A DNA stretch of 15,399 nucleotides, taken from NCBI GenBank assembly GCA_003140275.1, contig PLJQ01000509.1, forward strand, positions 1 through 15,399, given 5' to 3'. A model generated the notes under the pieces. That model saw nothing but the letters and a program-made list of their open reading frames with translations. It had not been told where the DNA came from and did no database searches. This DNA comes from Limisphaerales bacterium (lineage in GTDB: Bacteria > Verrucomicrobiota > Verrucomicrobiia > Limisphaerales > PALSA-1396). Shown piece by piece: positions 1-7,462 of this stretch (its first letter is position 1; every line of letters starts with the position of its first letter). The position numbers and the translations under genes were made by a program.

Positions 1-756
1 CAGTTGGTCAGTCAGACGCTCGATTATCTGCTGGTCCTGTTCGGTCTGGAGATTTTGAAGATCATACCCGGTCGTGTTTCCACCGAAACGGACGCGAGTC
101 TTTCGTTTGACAAAGAAGGGCTGGTGAACAAGGCGCATCATTTCATTTCGCTCTACGAAAAGAACGGCATCGCGAAGGAGAGAATTCTGATCAAGATCGC
201 TTCCACGTGGGAAGGCATTCGCGCGGCTGAGATTCTGCAAAAGGAAGGCATCAATTGTAACATGACGCTATTGTTCTCGCTGCCCCAAGCCGTCGCGTGC
301 GCGGAAGCCAAGGCCCGATTGATCTCGCCGTTTGTGGGGCGGATCCTGGATTGGTTCAAGGCGAAGACGGGAAAGGATTTTGCGCCCGCTGATGATCCCG
401 GCGTCAAATCGGTATGGGAGATATACGCTTACTACAAGAAGTTTGGCTATTCGACGGAAGTGATGGGCGCGAGTTTCCGCAATGTCGGCGAGGTTCTGGA
501 ACTGGCCGGCTGCGATCTCCTGACCATCAGCCCGAATCTTCTGGCGGAATTGAAGAACAGCAATGCGCCGGTTGAACGAAAACTCAGCCTGGCGATTGCG
601 AAAGAGAGCAAAATCGAAAGGCTCGAACTCGACGAAAAGAAGTTTCGCTGGCTGCTCAACGAAGACGCCATGGCGACAGAAAAAACCGCCGAAGGCATCC
701 GCAATTTCGGCACCGACACGGTGAAGCTGGAGAAATACATCGCGGAGAGGTTGTAA
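1..756 (+). CDS. tal: Transaldolase (5'-truncated by window edge)
   Basis: This encodes the C-terminal ~250 residues of a transaldolase, the cytosolic pentose-phosphate enzyme that moves a dihydroxyacetone unit between sugar phosphates. The reading frame is open from base 1, so the first TTG in frame (base 4) is not taken as a start. The fragment aligns from memory with E. coli TalB from about residue 68 to the end: the motif GRVSTETDA carries the catalytic Glu (TalB E96) and ILIKIAS carries the Schiff-base Lys (TalB K132, codon at 193-195). The 36-residue spacing between them matches TalB exactly. SPFVGRILDW, DPGV and MGASFRN are further family motifs. The N-terminal catalytic Asp and Asn lie outside the window. 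The C-terminal end is close to the usual length. It is a housekeeping gene with no evident functional link to the operon downstream. Confidence 0.95.
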   Translation, partial: QLVSQTLDYLLVLFGLEILKIIPGRVSTETDASLSFDKEGLVNKAHHFISLYEKNGIAKERILIKIASTWEGIRAAEILQKEGINCNMTLLFSLPQAVACAEAKARLISPFVGRILDWFKAKTGKDFAPADDPGVKSVWEIYAYYKKFGYSTEVMGASFRNVGEVLELAGCDLLTISPNLLAELKNSNAPVERKLSLAIAKESKIERLELDEKKFRWLLNEDAMATEKTAEGIRNFGTDTVKLEKYIAERL

Positions 757-776
757 GCGCGTTGGAGTTCGCGCTT
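755..776 (+). terminator. Inverted repeat at the tal stop codon, possible weak terminator
   Basis: A perfect 7-bp inverted repeat (AAGCGCG, 8-nt loop, CGCGCTT) begins inside the TAA stop of the transaldolase gene. It is GC-rich enough to fold, but the bases after it are not a T tract, so a classical Rho-independent terminator is not established. It may only be an mRNA 3' end or a pause hairpin. Confidence 0.3.
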
Positions 777-1145
777 CAGCGTGTTCTCCCAACCGCACAA
801 CGCAAGCGTCGAACCCCCAACCGTTCCGTTCAGCCCACCACCGGATTATCCGAAGGCAGCGCGAAGCGAGGCACGTCAATACAAGGTCTCAAAGAGAGAC
901 ATTTGCTATGAAGGGGGCAGGTCGTGAAACGCATTCATGGCATTTCCAGCCGCCCATCTTAAACTTGTGTTCCGGGATCGAATGTCATACTTGTTTGTCA
1001 CTGCGTTCGATGCGGACAATAATTATGCGGATCAATTTCATGCCAATCAGATGCATTAAAGCAGGTGCAATCCTTGCAGTTCCTTCGGCCGGTCATTGCA
1101 ATTCATTTCGATCAAATTTAATGCGGTATTAAAACCGAGAAATCC
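757..1145. other. Intergenic region upstream of the Wsp-type operon
   Basis: No convincing gene was found in these 389 bases. A 74-codon frame at 908-1132 has a Cys/Arg/His-rich composition, no recognisable motif and no homolog that I know of, and is judged spurious. Small symmetric elements are visible: CGGATTATCCG at 842-852 and GTCTC-AAAGA-GAGAC at 886-900. The segment from about 1010 becomes AT-richer. The hexamer ATGCGG occurs at 1010, 1025 and 1122, the first two inside an imperfect 15-nt tandem repeat. This AT-rich part most likely holds the operon promoter. Confidence 0.6.
1097..1123 (+). promoter_or_regulatory. Candidate sigma70-type promoter of the Wsp-like operon
   Basis: A -35-like TTGCAA (1097-1102) and a -10-like TTTAAT (1118-1123) are separated by 15 bp, shorter than the ideal 17. 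The site lies about 23 bases before the ATG at 1146, at the end of an AT-rich stretch. No better pair was found by eye. Whether it functions is unknown. Confidence 0.25.
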
Positions 1146-2741
1146 ATGAAAAAATCAAGCATCGGCCAGCATCTCCAAACTTCGTCTGCCGCGCTCATTC
1201 TGCTGTTACTGATCGGCGTGGGCTTGGTTTTTTGGGTGGAGAAATCACGGTCGTCGGTCACTCACCTGAGTGACCAGCGCACTATGGCCGCGGATCGCGT
1301 CCGCCATGGCCTGCTGCAAGTGAGCGATGCGTTGCGAGGACTACTATTGTCCCCGAAAAACGAAAACGAACGGAAACGTCTGGCGGAAGCCGACAAAGAT
1401 TTGTACGCGGCCTACGAAAATATCAAGCCCATGATCCTCGGAAAAACCGAATTATTCCTTGCGTTGGGCTCACTGCGCAATTTCACGTCAAAAACCATCG
1501 CGGAGCCGAAGAGCACTTTGCTGTCCTTGAAGGAGACTGACCCGACCGAAGCTGTCAATTACTACCACAAGACGTATTTGCCGCTTATGCCGCAGCAGGA
1601 TCAGTTGATCGGTGAGTTCAACCTGCAACTACAGAATGCAAACATGGGTGATCTAGATAAGTTCCAAATGATGACTTTGGTGGAAATCGGCTGTCTGGTG
1701 ATAATCCTGATTGCCAGCATCGTTGTCAGCCGATTTCAATCCAAAGCCATTAACAAACCTCTCACCCAGTTGGTTGCCGGGTTGGATCGAATGCGCAGCG
1801 GGGATTTTACGCAACGGTTCAGCATGAATCGTCGGGACGAGTTTGGGGTCGTAGCGGATGGATTAAATCGTTTGGCTGATGATCTGTCAGGGCTGGTTGG
1901 TCAAGTGCAACGGTCGGGCATTCAGGTCAACATAACCGCGACGGAGATCGTAGCCTCGGCCAAGCAGCAACAGAGCACCGCCAATGAAATTGCCGCGACC
2001 ACGTCCGAGATCGGCGCTACGTCCAAAGAAATCTCCGCCACCGCCAGGGAACTGGTGAAAACCATGAATGAAGTCAATGACGTGGCGGAAGAAACGGCCA
2101 ACGTCGCTGGTAGCGGTCAATCGGCAATTTCCCAAATGGAAGCCACCATGCGGCAGATCATGGAAGCTTCCAGTTCGATTACGTCCAAACTCGCGGTAGT
2201 CAACGAAAAGACCAGCAACATCAATTCCGTCGTCACCACCATTACCAAAGTGGCCGACCAGACCAACCTGCTTTCCTTGAATGCCGCCATCGAAGCCGAA
2301 AAGGCCGGTGAGTACGGTCTCGGCTTTGCGGTCGTCGCCATGGAAATCCGCCGGTTGGCCGATCAAACCGCCGTGGCGACCTATGACATCGAAAAAATGG
2401 TCAAAGAGATGCAATCCGCCGTTTCCGCCGGAGTGATGGGCATGGACAAGTTCTCCGAAGAAGTGCGCCGCGGCGTTGAAGGTATCCGGCACGTGAGCGG
2501 ACAATTGGAACAGATCATTCACCAGGTCCAGACGTTAACGCCGCGGTTTCAAACCGTGAACGAGGGGATGCAATCCCAGGCTACGGGCGCCCAGCAGATC
2601 AGCGAAACGCTTTCGCAATTGAGCGAGGCGGCGCACCAAACAGCCGAGTCGTTGCGCCAATCGAACCTGGCAAATGAGCATTTGACGGAAGCCGCGCGCG
2701 GGTTGCAAAGCGGCGTGGCGCGGTTCAAACTGGAGGGTTAG
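1146..2741 (+). CDS. wspA: WspA-like methyl-accepting chemotaxis receptor
   Basis: A 531-residue inner-membrane receptor that should control the kinase encoded at 5222-7462. Visible order: TM helix ~15-31, periplasmic helical sensor ~32-175 (four-helix-bundle type), TM helix ~177-196, HAMP ~197-250, cytoplasmic signalling domain ~265-525. The hairpin tip around 370-405 (DQTNLLSLNAAIEAEKAGEY, then GFAVVAMEIRRLADQTA) and the following IEKMVKEMQSAVSAGV are typical of WspA, and differ from the usual EAARAGE tip of motility receptors. The C-terminal GAQQISETLSQLSEAA and LQSGVARFKL also fit WspA. No C-terminal NWETF-type tether is present. ATG 1146 begins a normal N-terminus followed by TM1, and only a weak GAG lies upstream. 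It is the first gene of the operon, 7 bp before the next. The ligand or stimulus cannot be read from sequence; in Pseudomonas, Wsp responds to surface contact. Confidence 0.93.
   Translation: MKKSSIGQHLQTSSAALILLLLIGVGLVFWVEKSRSSVTHLSDQRTMAADRVRHGLLQVSDALRGLLLSPKNENERKRLAEADKDLYAAYENIKPMILGKTELFLALGSLRNFTSKTIAEPKSTLLSLKETDPTEAVNYYHKTYLPLMPQQDQLIGEFNLQLQNANMGDLDKFQMMTLVEIGCLVIILIASIVVSRFQSKAINKPLTQLVAGLDRMRSGDFTQRFSMNRRDEFGVVADGLNRLADDLSGLVGQVQRSGIQVNITATEIVASAKQQQSTANEIAATTSEIGATSKEISATARELVKTMNEVNDVAEETANVAGSGQSAISQMEATMRQIMEASSSITSKLAVVNEKTSNINSVVTTITKVADQTNLLSLNAAIEAEKAGEYGLGFAVVAMEIRRLADQTAVATYDIEKMVKEMQSAVSAGVMGMDKFSEEVRRGVEGIRHVSGQLEQIIHQVQTLTPRFQTVNEGMQSQATGAQQISETLSQLSEAAHQTAESLRQSNLANEHLTEAARGLQSGVARFKLEG
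2732..2737 (+). promoter_or_regulatory. Shine-Dalgarno GGAGGG that fixes the GTG start at 2749
   Basis: GGAGGG lies inside the last codons of the receptor gene and 11 nt before the GTG at 2749. It supports that GTG, rather than the TTG at 2752, as the start of the first CheW-like gene. Confidence 0.6.
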
Positions 2742-2748
2742 ACGCGCC

Positions 2749-3213
2749 GTGTTGTTTCTTTTATTTCAACTGGGCAATGACCGTTACGTGCTGGATGCCA
2801 GCCGCGTTGTCGAAGTGTTGCCGTTGCTCGAATTGAAACAGATTCCGCACGCGCCGAAGGGAGTGGCGGGACTTTTTAATTATCGCGGTCACCCGGTGCC
2901 GGCAGTCGATCTGAGCCAGTTGACCTTGGACCAACCCGCCGGCCAGCGGTTGAGCACACGCATCATCGTGGTGAACTATCCCGACCAGACGGGGAAGAAT
3001 CTCTTGCTGGGTCTCATCGCGGAGCACGCCACTGAAATGATCCGCCGCGAGAGCAAGGACTTTGTCGATTCCGGCGTTAACCTCGGTGTTGCGCCATATT
3101 TGGGGCCGGTAATGATGGATGGCAAGGGCGTCATTCAATGGGTGCATGAACAACGCCTGTTATCGGAAAAAGTTCGAGACCTGTTGTTTTCTGAAAGAAT
3201 GCAGCCAGCCTGA
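2749..3213 (+). CDS. wspB: CheW-like coupling protein (WspB-like)
   Basis: A 154-residue single CheW domain, the usual size for the family. It should sit in the cytoplasm at the receptor tip and link the WspA-like receptor to the CheA-type kinase. The conserved CheW stretch IPHAPKGVAGLFNYRGHPVP (33-52) includes the receptor/kinase contact motif NYRG at 44-47, followed by AVDLSQL. The start is GTG at 2749, supported by GGAGGG upstream. Its stop codon shares one base with the ATG of the next gene (TGATG at 3211-3215), which suggests translational coupling. It is one of two CheW proteins in the operon. Position and size fit WspB, and assignment as generic CheW would be equally correct. Confidence 0.9.
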   Translation: MLFLLFQLGNDRYVLDASRVVEVLPLLELKQIPHAPKGVAGLFNYRGHPVPAVDLSQLTLDQPAGQRLSTRIIVVNYPDQTGKNLLLGLIAEHATEMIRRESKDFVDSGVNLGVAPYLGPVMMDGKGVIQWVHEQRLLSEKVRDLLFSERMQPA

Positions 3214-4472
3214 TGCACCAGATTGAACATTTGTTGCGACGGACCATGGGGCTGGATGCCGCTTCCATCGGCTCTTCACTGATCAGCCAGACGGTGCGCT
3301 CGCGAATGCAGCATTGCGGGCTGACGAAACTGGAGGATTACACCCGGTTTTTGCACGAGACGCCCGCGGAGTTGAGTGCATTGGTGGAGGCCGTCGTAGT
3401 CAAGGAGACCTGGTTTTTCCGGGACAAGGAACCATTTACAGTTCTGGTCCGGTTGGTTTTGAGTGAATGGGTTACGACTCATCCCGACGGGACGTTACGT
3501 CTCTTGAGTATCCCGTGCTCCACCGGCGAGGAACCGTACTCCATGGCGATGGCGCTATTGGATGGCGGCCTGCCAGCCGACCGGTTTCAAGTCGATGCCG
3601 TGGACATCAGTTCCCACGCGTTGGAAAGTGCTCAATGCGCGTTGTATCGCAAAAACTCATTTCGCGGACAGACGCGGGATTATCGCGAACGCCATTTTCA
3701 ACCGTTCGAGGATGGCTATTTGCTCAATCAAAGCGTGCGCGGCCAGATTCGTTTTCAGAAAGGCAACATTCTGGACGGCGACTGTCTGGACGGTAGTGGA
3801 ATCTACGACTACATCTTTTGCCGAAATCTGTTGATCTACTTTGACCCTCCCACGCAGGAAAAAGTACTGCAAAAACTCGGTCGACTGCTCAAAAAATCCG
3901 GCGTTTTGTTTGTCGGGCCGGTGGAACTGACATTGGTCGCGAGCCAGGGCTTTGCCTCCGTCAGAATTCCGATGGCCGCTGCTTGTCGGAAAGTTGCTTC
4001 GCTTCCTGAACCTCAGGCCCAAGGTAGCCGTCGTCATAGGAAACCAGCGTCCAAAAGCCTTTCGCCGCGCTCAGTTTCGCCTTTGGCCAAATCAAATTCC
4101 CGACCCGCATTACCTCCCGCCTCCGCGACAAAGTCCTCACCCTCGACCAGCCTGAAGCAGCCGCCGGGAACCGAGCTCGAAAATGCTGCCCGGCTGGCCG
4201 ATGAGGGGCGACTGGCAGAAGCGGTTCAACTATGCGAAAATCACATACAGATCCACGGTGCCACCGCACAGGCCTATTATTTGTTGGGGCTGGTGCGCGA
4301 TGCCGAGGGGAACGAAACCCTGGCTGCCGATTTCTACCGGAAGGCGCTCTATCTTGATCCCAACCATTATGATACTTTGATGCAAATGGCCACGCTATCG
4401 GAAAAAAAAGGTGACGCCAATGGCGCGCGTCTCTTGCACAAACGCGCCCAACGCGTCCTGGAAAAAGCCTAA
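3213..4472 (+). CDS. wspC: CheR-type receptor methyltransferase with TPR domain (WspC-like)
   Basis: A 419-residue protein predicted to methylate glutamates of the WspA-like receptor using S-adenosylmethionine. The N-terminal all-helical CheR domain (1-85) contains VVVKETWFFRD (61-71), the equivalent of the CheR Arg-loop. The Rossmann domain has the SAM motif LLSIPCSTGEEPYSMAM (97-113) and FCRNLLIYFDPPT (202-214). Residues ~262-320 are a Ser/Pro/Lys/Arg-rich linker likely to be disordered. Residues ~322-415 hold two to three TPR repeats (for example AYYLLGLVRDAEGNETLAAD), as in WspC. The opening MHQIEHLLRRTMGLDAASIG resembles WspC, which supports the ATG at 3213 overlapping the preceding stop. 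The receptor lacks a C-terminal tether, so the TPR part may place the enzyme in the array (inference). Confidence 0.93.
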   Translation: MHQIEHLLRRTMGLDAASIGSSLISQTVRSRMQHCGLTKLEDYTRFLHETPAELSALVEAVVVKETWFFRDKEPFTVLVRLVLSEWVTTHPDGTLRLLSIPCSTGEEPYSMAMALLDGGLPADRFQVDAVDISSHALESAQCALYRKNSFRGQTRDYRERHFQPFEDGYLLNQSVRGQIRFQKGNILDGDCLDGSGIYDYIFCRNLLIYFDPPTQEKVLQKLGRLLKKSGVLFVGPVELTLVASQGFASVRIPMAAACRKVASLPEPQAQGSRRHRKPASKSLSPRSVSPLAKSNSRPALPPASATKSSPSTSLKQPPGTELENAARLADEGRLAEAVQLCENHIQIHGATAQAYYLLGLVRDAEGNETLAADFYRKALYLDPNHYDTLMQMATLSEKKGDANGARLLHKRAQRVLEKA

Positions 4473-4487
4473 ACGGCAGAATGATTT

Positions 4488-5225
4488 GTGAACAACCCCG
4501 GCGACAAACTAGGAATACTCACGGAGACGATTGCAGCAACCGCATACTCGTCTGGCTTGAGTTCGCCTCCGGTGGTCGTGAACGACTGCTGGAATAAAAT
4601 CGGCGCGAACGGCGACGGCACTTGCCGCGAATTGGAGAAATTCATCCATTGTCGAAATTGTCCCGTTTATTCCTCGGCGGGAACGCGATTGTTGGATCGG
4701 GATTTACCGGCCAACTACCGGCGTGAATGGACCGAACTGTTTTCCAGAAGGAAAACAATTGCCGCTCTCGGCAAGGTTTCCGTCGTGATTTTTCGGATCG
4801 ACACCGAATGGCTGGCTTTGCCGATCCCAGTGTTTCAGGAGGTTGTCGAGCGGCGAACCATCCACTGCCTGCCCCATCGGCGGCAAGGAATCGTTTTGGG
4901 TCTTACGAACATCCGCGGCGAACTTTTGATTTGCGTTTCGGTCGGACGTCTGCTCGGCCTGGAACGCGAGATCAAAAAGGAAAAACCGCGAACCATTTAC
5001 GACCGACTGATGGTCGTGCAATGGAACAGCAGCCGGCTTGTGTTTCCGGTCGATGAGGTGCATGGCATTCATCGATATCATCCGGATGAGTTGAAGGAAA
5101 TCCCCGCCACGCTGGCCAAGAACGCGGTAAATTACAGTCGTGGAATCCTGTCCTGGTTGAGCAAATCCGTGGGCTGTCTGGATGAGGAATTACTGTTTTA
5201 CACCCTGAACCGGAGTCTTACGTGA
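4488..5225 (+). CDS. wspD: CheW-like coupling protein with N-terminal Cys motif (WspD-like)
   Basis: A 245-residue second coupling protein. The CheW domain occupies ~92-240 with NIRGELLICVSVGRLLGL (141-158). The N-terminal extension carries DCWNKIGANGDGTCRELE and HCRNCPVYS, giving cysteines 34, 46, 55 and 58. This arrangement is the signature I associate with WspD and is absent from ordinary CheW. Four cysteines with a C-x2-C could bind a metal or be redox-active, but neither is shown. An in-frame TGA at 4482 rules out starts farther upstream; GTG 4488 is the first possible start, and GTG 4573 or 4579 are alternatives just before the Cys motif. The gap to the previous gene is 15 bp, and the end overlaps the kinase gene by 4 bases (GTGA at 5222-5225). 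Confidence 0.9.
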   Translation: MNNPGDKLGILTETIAATAYSSGLSSPPVVVNDCWNKIGANGDGTCRELEKFIHCRNCPVYSSAGTRLLDRDLPANYRREWTELFSRRKTIAALGKVSVVIFRIDTEWLALPIPVFQEVVERRTIHCLPHRRQGIVLGLTNIRGELLICVSVGRLLGLEREIKKEKPRTIYDRLMVVQWNSSRLVFPVDEVHGIHRYHPDELKEIPATLAKNAVNYSRGILSWLSKSVGCLDEELLFYTLNRSLT

Positions 5226-7462
5226 ATCAACAAGACATGGACGATTTGAGCAGCCTCTCCATGCTGGACCTTTTCCGCGTGGAGGCTGAAAATCAGACTG
5301 CCGTTTTGAACAGCGGTCTGCTGGAGTTGGAGCGCGACCCGGGCGCGGCACAGCAGCTCGAGGCATTAATGCGCGCCGCGCACTCGTTGAAAGGCGCGGC
5401 CCGGATTGTGAATCTGGACGTCGCCGTGCGCTTGGCTCACGCCATGGAGGATTGTTTTGTTGCCGCGCAAAATGGCAAAATCCAACTGGGTCAAAAAGAA
5501 ATTGATGTGCTGTTTCGGGGCGTTGATTTACTACTGTATATTTCAAAACTCTCCGAAGCGGAACTGGCCGTCTGGGAAACGGAACATGCCACGGAAATCA
5601 ATGATTTTCTCGAGAGCTTGACACGGGTGATGACCGCGAGTTTGGTCATCGAATTCTCCACCGCTGCTCCTTCGAGCGAATCGGTTCAGGCACTTCCAGA
5701 AAAGAACGAGCTTTCGGATCGTGTTTTGCGGTTGACGGCCGAGAATCTCAATCGTCTGCTCGGTTTGGCAGGAGAATCGTTAGTCGGGACACGCTGGCTT
5801 CATCCGTTTGCTGATTCTATGCTCCGACTCAAACGCCAGCAAGGGGAGCTGGCCAAGGCTTTGGACGGTTTGCGTGAGTCGCTGACCGGCTATCATTTGT
5901 CTGAACGGACCAGCGAGCAATTAAGCGACGTGTTTGGCAGAGTGACGGAATGGCGGGTGGCCTTGGCTGATCGACTTGCGGATTTGGAAATGTACGACCG
6001 CCGCTCGGCCAATCTGTCACATCGATTGTATCTCGAAGTGTTGAAATGCCGGATGCGGCCGTTTGGAGATGCGGTCGGGCGTTACCCCAGAATGGTTCGC
6101 GACCTCGCCCGCTCGCTGGGCAAGGAGGTACACTTGGAAATTGTCGGTGAAAACACCCAAGTGGACCGGGACATTCTGGAACAATTGGAAGCGCCGCTGG
6201 CCCATCTTTTGCGCAACGCCGTGGATCACGGATGCGAAATGCCGGCGGGTCGGCAGCAGGTGGGCAAATCATCCGTGGGCACCATGCGACTGGAGGCGCG
6301 CCATAGCGCCGGCATGCTTTTGATCATCATTGCGGACGATGGCGCGGGTATTGACCCGGAGCAGGTACGCCGGGCCATCGTGCAAAAGAATCTTACCACC
6401 CGGGAAGTTGCGGAGAAGTTGAGTGAAACGGAATTGTACGACTTTCTGTTTCTGCCGGGCTTCACCTTGAAAGAGAAGGTGACGGAAATCTCCGGTCGCG
6501 GCGTAGGGCTGGACGTGGTGCTCAATATGGTCAAAAACGTGCGCGGCACGATTCGCGTCAACTCCCAGCCCGGCAAAGGCACACGTTTTCAACTGCAACT
6601 TCCCATCACGCTCTCGGTCATTCGCACGTTGTTGGTGGAGGTGGCCGGCGAACCGTACGCAATTCCACTTGCCCAGATCACTCGTACGCTGAAGTTGCCG
6701 CTGGACAAAATCGAATCGCTTGAGGGCCGCCATCATTTTCTGTTCGGCGAACAACACGTCGGCCTGCTCGCAGCGCATCAAGTGCTCGATTGCGGCGACC
6801 ACAAGCCATCGGGCGACCATTTGCCCGTCGTGGTGTTGGGTGACCGGGCTACTCGATACGGCCTGATCGTGGATAATTTTCTAGGCGAGCGTGAACTGGT
6901 AGTCCAGTCCCTTGATCCCCGGCTCGGCAAAGTGAAAGACATCAGCGCAGCCGCTCTCATGGAGGACGGCTCGCCAGTTTTGATCGTGGACGTTGAAGAC
7001 CTAGTGAGATCCATCGACAAACTTGTATCTGGTGGACAATTGAACAAGGTGAACCGCAACGCGATTACCACCACCGCCAAAAAGCGCAAACGCATCCTAG
7101 CCGTGGACGATTCACTCACCGTACGCGAACTGGAACGCAAATTACTCACCAGTCGGGGCTATATCGCCGAAGTGGCGGTGGACGGCATGGACGGTTGGAA
7201 TGCGGTGCGCACCGGGAATTACGACTTGGTCATTACCGACGTGGACATGCCGCGCCTGGATGGCATCGAGCTGGTAACGCTAATCAAGAAGGACGCACAC
7301 TTGAGCTCACTGCCGGTGATGATTGTTTCCTACAAAGATCGTGAAGAAGATCGCCTGCGCGGATTGGAGGCCGGCGCCGATTATTATCTGACCAAGGGAA
7401 GTTTTCACGACGAAACTCTGTTGCAGGCAGTGGTGGACCTGATTGGCGAGCCCGAATCATGA
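5222..7462 (+). CDS. wspE: CheA-type hybrid histidine kinase with C-terminal receiver (WspE-like)
   Basis: A 746-residue kinase of the receptor array. Order: HPt/P1 ~10-115 with phospho-His 54 in RAAHSLKGAAR; a short linker in place of a P2 docking domain; dimerisation P3 ~165-290; ATPase P4 ~291-460 with N box HLLRNAVDHG (328-337), G1 ADDGAGID (371-378) and G2 SGRGVGLDVV (424-433); CheW-like P5 ~463-600; REC ~623-742 with D629/D630, phospho-Asp 673 (ITDVDMP), S703 and K725. This is the WspE layout, and the N-terminus (MLDLFRVEAENQTAVL) also resembles it. The attached REC could act as a phosphate sink. The likely partners are the receiver domains of the next two genes. The GTG start lies in the stop of the preceding gene (GTGA), and the gene end overlaps cheB (ATGA). 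All catalytic motifs look intact. Confidence 0.95.
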   Translation: MNQQDMDDLSSLSMLDLFRVEAENQTAVLNSGLLELERDPGAAQQLEALMRAAHSLKGAARIVNLDVAVRLAHAMEDCFVAAQNGKIQLGQKEIDVLFRGVDLLLYISKLSEAELAVWETEHATEINDFLESLTRVMTASLVIEFSTAAPSSESVQALPEKNELSDRVLRLTAENLNRLLGLAGESLVGTRWLHPFADSMLRLKRQQGELAKALDGLRESLTGYHLSERTSEQLSDVFGRVTEWRVALADRLADLEMYDRRSANLSHRLYLEVLKCRMRPFGDAVGRYPRMVRDLARSLGKEVHLEIVGENTQVDRDILEQLEAPLAHLLRNAVDHGCEMPAGRQQVGKSSVGTMRLEARHSAGMLLIIIADDGAGIDPEQVRRAIVQKNLTTREVAEKLSETELYDFLFLPGFTLKEKVTEISGRGVGLDVVLNMVKNVRGTIRVNSQPGKGTRFQLQLPITLSVIRTLLVEVAGEPYAIPLAQITRTLKLPLDKIESLEGRHHFLFGEQHVGLLAAHQVLDCGDHKPSGDHLPVVVLGDRATRYGLIVDNFLGERELVVQSLDPRLGKVKDISAAALMEDGSPVLIVDVEDLVRSIDKLVSGGQLNKVNRNAITTTAKKRKRILAVDDSLTVRELERKLLTSRGYIAEVAVDGMDGWNAVRTGNYDLVITDVDMPRLDGIELVTLIKKDAHLSSLPVMIVSYKDREEDRLRGLEAGADYYLTKGSFHDETLLQAVVDLIGEPES

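Noticed and set aside
842..900. Short palindromes CGGATTATCCG and GTCTC/GAGAC as a terminator or operator
   Set aside because: One has almost no loop and the other only a 5-bp stem with no T tract; such short symmetry occurs by chance.
1088..1100. Sigma54-type promoter (GG-N10-GC) before the receptor gene
   Set aside because: GG at 1088-1089 and GC at 1099-1100 are nine, not ten, bases apart, and the flanking bases fit the consensus poorly.
908..1132. 74-codon frame between tal and the receptor gene
   Set aside because: Composition is rich in Cys, His and Arg without any motif, and the frame overlaps the promoter region; no support as a gene.
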